Source: an uncultured Lachnospiraceae bacterium
Lineage (GTDB): Bacteria > Bacillota > Clostridia > Lachnospirales > Lachnospiraceae
Reading direction: 5' to 3'
DNA length: 23,678 nt
NCBI GenBank assembly: GCA_900549995.1
Contig: URQQ01000063.1
Location: forward strand, 1 to 23,678
Below, piece after piece: positions 22,123-23,678 of the stretch. Every line of letters begins with the position of its first letter. Within the stretch, counting starts at the first letter, position 1. Below the pieces are notes generated by a model that saw only the letters and a program-made list of their open reading frames with translations, ran no database searches and was not told where the DNA came from. Both the position numbers and the translations under genes were made by a program.

Positions 22123-23678
22123 TTATTCATCCTCCTTCAACCACGAACTAATCATAGCTGCTATGATCTCCGGATTTGCTTTTGCAAATGATTTCACTTC
22201 CTCAGACGGACTCTTTTCCCTCTTCGGCTTTTCTGGTTTAATAAAGCTTTCCACAGCGCCATTCTCGGCACGTTCCAGAAGATCCGCAGTATCCATCTCC
22301 TCTGTGGCAAATACTGCTTCTTCCTCTTCTTCCGCTCTCTTTCTCCGTCTGTGGATAAATATACCAAGCAAAATCAAGAGTACAATTACAGCTGCACCGA
22401 CACCGAACAATATCTTTGGATCAATAGAAGCCCAAAGTCCATCCAGAACCCCTGCCGTCTCCTGTGTTACCTTATTATTCTGCTTCTGTTCAAAACCAGT
22501 CACCACAATATCTTCCGGTGCAATATTCGCTGCTTTTGATGCGGAATCAATGATCTGCTGGCGTTTTGCGGCAGTCAGGTTATTATCATTTACTGCAATT
22601 GCGACAGTTGCTTTCTGTAGTTTTACATTATCCTTTTCAATCTGCTTTTTGATATAACTGATTACATAATCCATGCTGCGGTAATATTCCTGTTCATTTC
22701 CCGCCGCTGTACCATCACCGTTTTCCGCCGTGTAATCAGGGACATCTGTATTGTTCTCTTCGCCGGCGACTCCGCCTGCGGTATTGCCTGTTCCGTCCGT
22801 AGTTCCGCTCGCTTCACTGTGCTGTACGATCCCATTGCCGTCTGCCTCCGGCACGTATTTAAAGTCTTCTGTTATCATCTTATCATAATCAATGACCACA
22901 GTTGCAGAGACTCTGAACTGATCCTTGGAATACCCAAGAGACAGTACATTTCCGATCTTCTCTGTGAGCTTTTTCTCAACTTTTGTCTCAAAATCAAGCC
23001 TGTCTACACCATTCAGCCCTTCTGATACAGAGTCTCCGGAAGAATACTCTTCCATCGTATCTGCATTCACCACTGTGACATGTTCTGGCAGAAGGCGCGG
23101 AACACTGTCCGATACCAGATTTTTAATCGCAGCCACTTTTTCTTCTGACAGCTCATTTCCCGGTATCATGCTGATGGAGACTGACCCTGTGCTGCTGGAA
23201 TCTTCCTCATCCCACACATATGTATTATCATCCGGTACATTCAGTGTTACAATCGCATTTTTAATACCGGACATTTCTTTTAAAGTTCTTTCCATTCGAT
23301 CCTGAAGATTCAGGAGCAGATACTGCTTCTTTTCAAACTCGGTCGTCGTAAATCCTGTATTATCGGAGAAAATATCGAATGGAAGAGTCGTCTTTGGGTA
23401 TCCGAGCATCGACATGTCCAGCATGATATCCCCTGCTTTATTTGACTGTACCATTACTTCTCCGTCCGAATTCCGTTTTACCGGGACATCCCGGCTCTGA
23501 AGAACTGCGTAGACTTCCGCATTTTCTTCCTGACTCATTCCGGGAAATAATACTTCATAATTTCCTTTTCTAGCATTAATAACCACAGTTGCGATCAATG
23601 CGATTACAACTGCGGTTATTATGATTGTTAGGCCATGGGCCTGTTTTTCATTGTGGAGTTTTTCGTGTTCCGAAAAAC
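22123..23678 (-). CDS. fliF: Flagellar MS-ring protein FliF (5' end cut off by the window edge)
   Basis: The frame stays open to the window edge: about 517 residues are visible and only a short N-terminus is missing. It shows a first membrane segment (GLTIIITAVVIALIATVVI, codons near 23632-23576), the YscJ/FliF ring-building domains (for example GMSQEENAEVYAVLQ, and a stretch ending DRMERTLKEMSGIKNAIVTL), an acidic Gly/Thr/Asn-rich insert, a second membrane segment (ILFGVGAAVIVLLILLGIFI), an RRRKR and Glu run, and the FliG-binding tail ANPEIIAAMISSWLKEDE. It forms the ring that houses the export gate. The TTG at 23598 is within the membrane segment and is not the start. Confidence 0.96.
   Translation of the reverse strand, partial: FSEHEKLHNEKQAHGLTIIITAVVIALIATVVINARKGNYEVLFPGMSQEENAEVYAVLQSRDVPVKRNSDGEVMVQSNKAGDIMLDMSMLGYPKTTLPFDIFSDNTGFTTTEFEKKQYLLLNLQDRMERTLKEMSGIKNAIVTLNVPDDNTYVWDEEDSSSTGSVSISMIPGNELSEEKVAAIKNLVSDSVPRLLPEHVTVVNADTMEEYSSGDSVSEGLNGVDRLDFETKVEKKLTEKIGNVLSLGYSKDQFRVSATVVIDYDKMITEDFKYVPEADGNGIVQHSEASGTTDGTGNTAGGVAGEENNTDVPDYTAENGDGTAAGNEQEYYRSMDYVISYIKKQIEKDNVKLQKATVAIAVNDNNLTAAKRQQIIDSASKAANIAPEDIVVTGFEQKQNNKVTQETAGVLDGLWASIDPKILFGVGAAVIVLLILLGIFIHRRRKRAEEEEEAVFATEEMDTADLLERAENGAVESFIKPEKPKREKSPSEEVKSFAKANPEIIAAMISSWLKEDE

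Noticed and set aside
23598..23598. TTG at 23598 as the fliF start
   Set aside because: The frame stays open upstream and encodes the first half of the membrane segment, so the gene continues beyond the window.

Overview
The window is one end of a large flagellar gene cluster, with every intact gene on the minus strand, so transcription runs from the right edge (fliF) to the left. The most likely source is a motile Clostridia member of the Lachnospiraceae type. The evidence is the Gram-positive gene order fliF-G-H-I-J-K-flgD-(flagellar operon protein)-flgE-flbD-motA, strong AGGAGG ribosome sites, a Bacillus-like sigma-28 promoter, a FliY-type switch protein, a FapA (DUF342) gene, and decayed KilA-N and Rpn-type genes next to it. 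The species cannot be fixed from sequence alone.

Layout, right to left: 23678-19043 holds the basal body MS ring, rotor and export ATPase genes (fliF partial at the edge, fliG, fliH, fliI). 19008-14255 holds fliJ, the hook-length ruler fliK, the hook cap flgD, a small flagellar operon protein, the hook gene flgE, and flbD. 14148-10196 holds motA, a FliY/FliN switch protein and the export gate flhA. 10176-7899 holds the flagellar sigma factor and two rod-type proteins. 7845-3084 is an accessory tail: FapA, a second FliK-like protein paired with a free-standing FlhB cytoplasmic-domain protein, a c-di-GMP-type PilZ protein and a membrane-anchored M15 peptidase. After a long hairpin, a sigma-28 promoter drives a separate flagellin gene (2825-1314) that ends in a clear intrinsic terminator. 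The left 1.2 kb holds only wreckage: a KilA-N gene with several disabling changes, running into the tail of an Rpn-type nuclease/transposase gene, then stacked palindromes.

How it works together: FliF/G/FliY/MotA are rotor and stator parts. FliH/I/J/FlhA are export machinery. FliK, FlgD, FlgE and the two rod-type proteins build the rod and hook. FliA made from the operon would then turn on the flagellin promoter.

The main oddities are these. (1) Genes usually found inside such operons are absent at three clean gene junctions: motB-fliL-fliM, cheY-fliO/P/Q/R-flhB, and flhF-flhG-che. (2) A FliK-like/FlhB-C-like pair forms a possible second substrate-switch module. (3) A small palindromic repeat family supplies or abuts stop codons in the operon. 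(4) The flagellin leader carries GGA sites in the arrangement expected for CsrA control. (5) A 30-bp perfect palindrome sits in frame inside the dead KilA-N gene. I saw no tRNA, rRNA, CRISPR array or intact insertion sequence.
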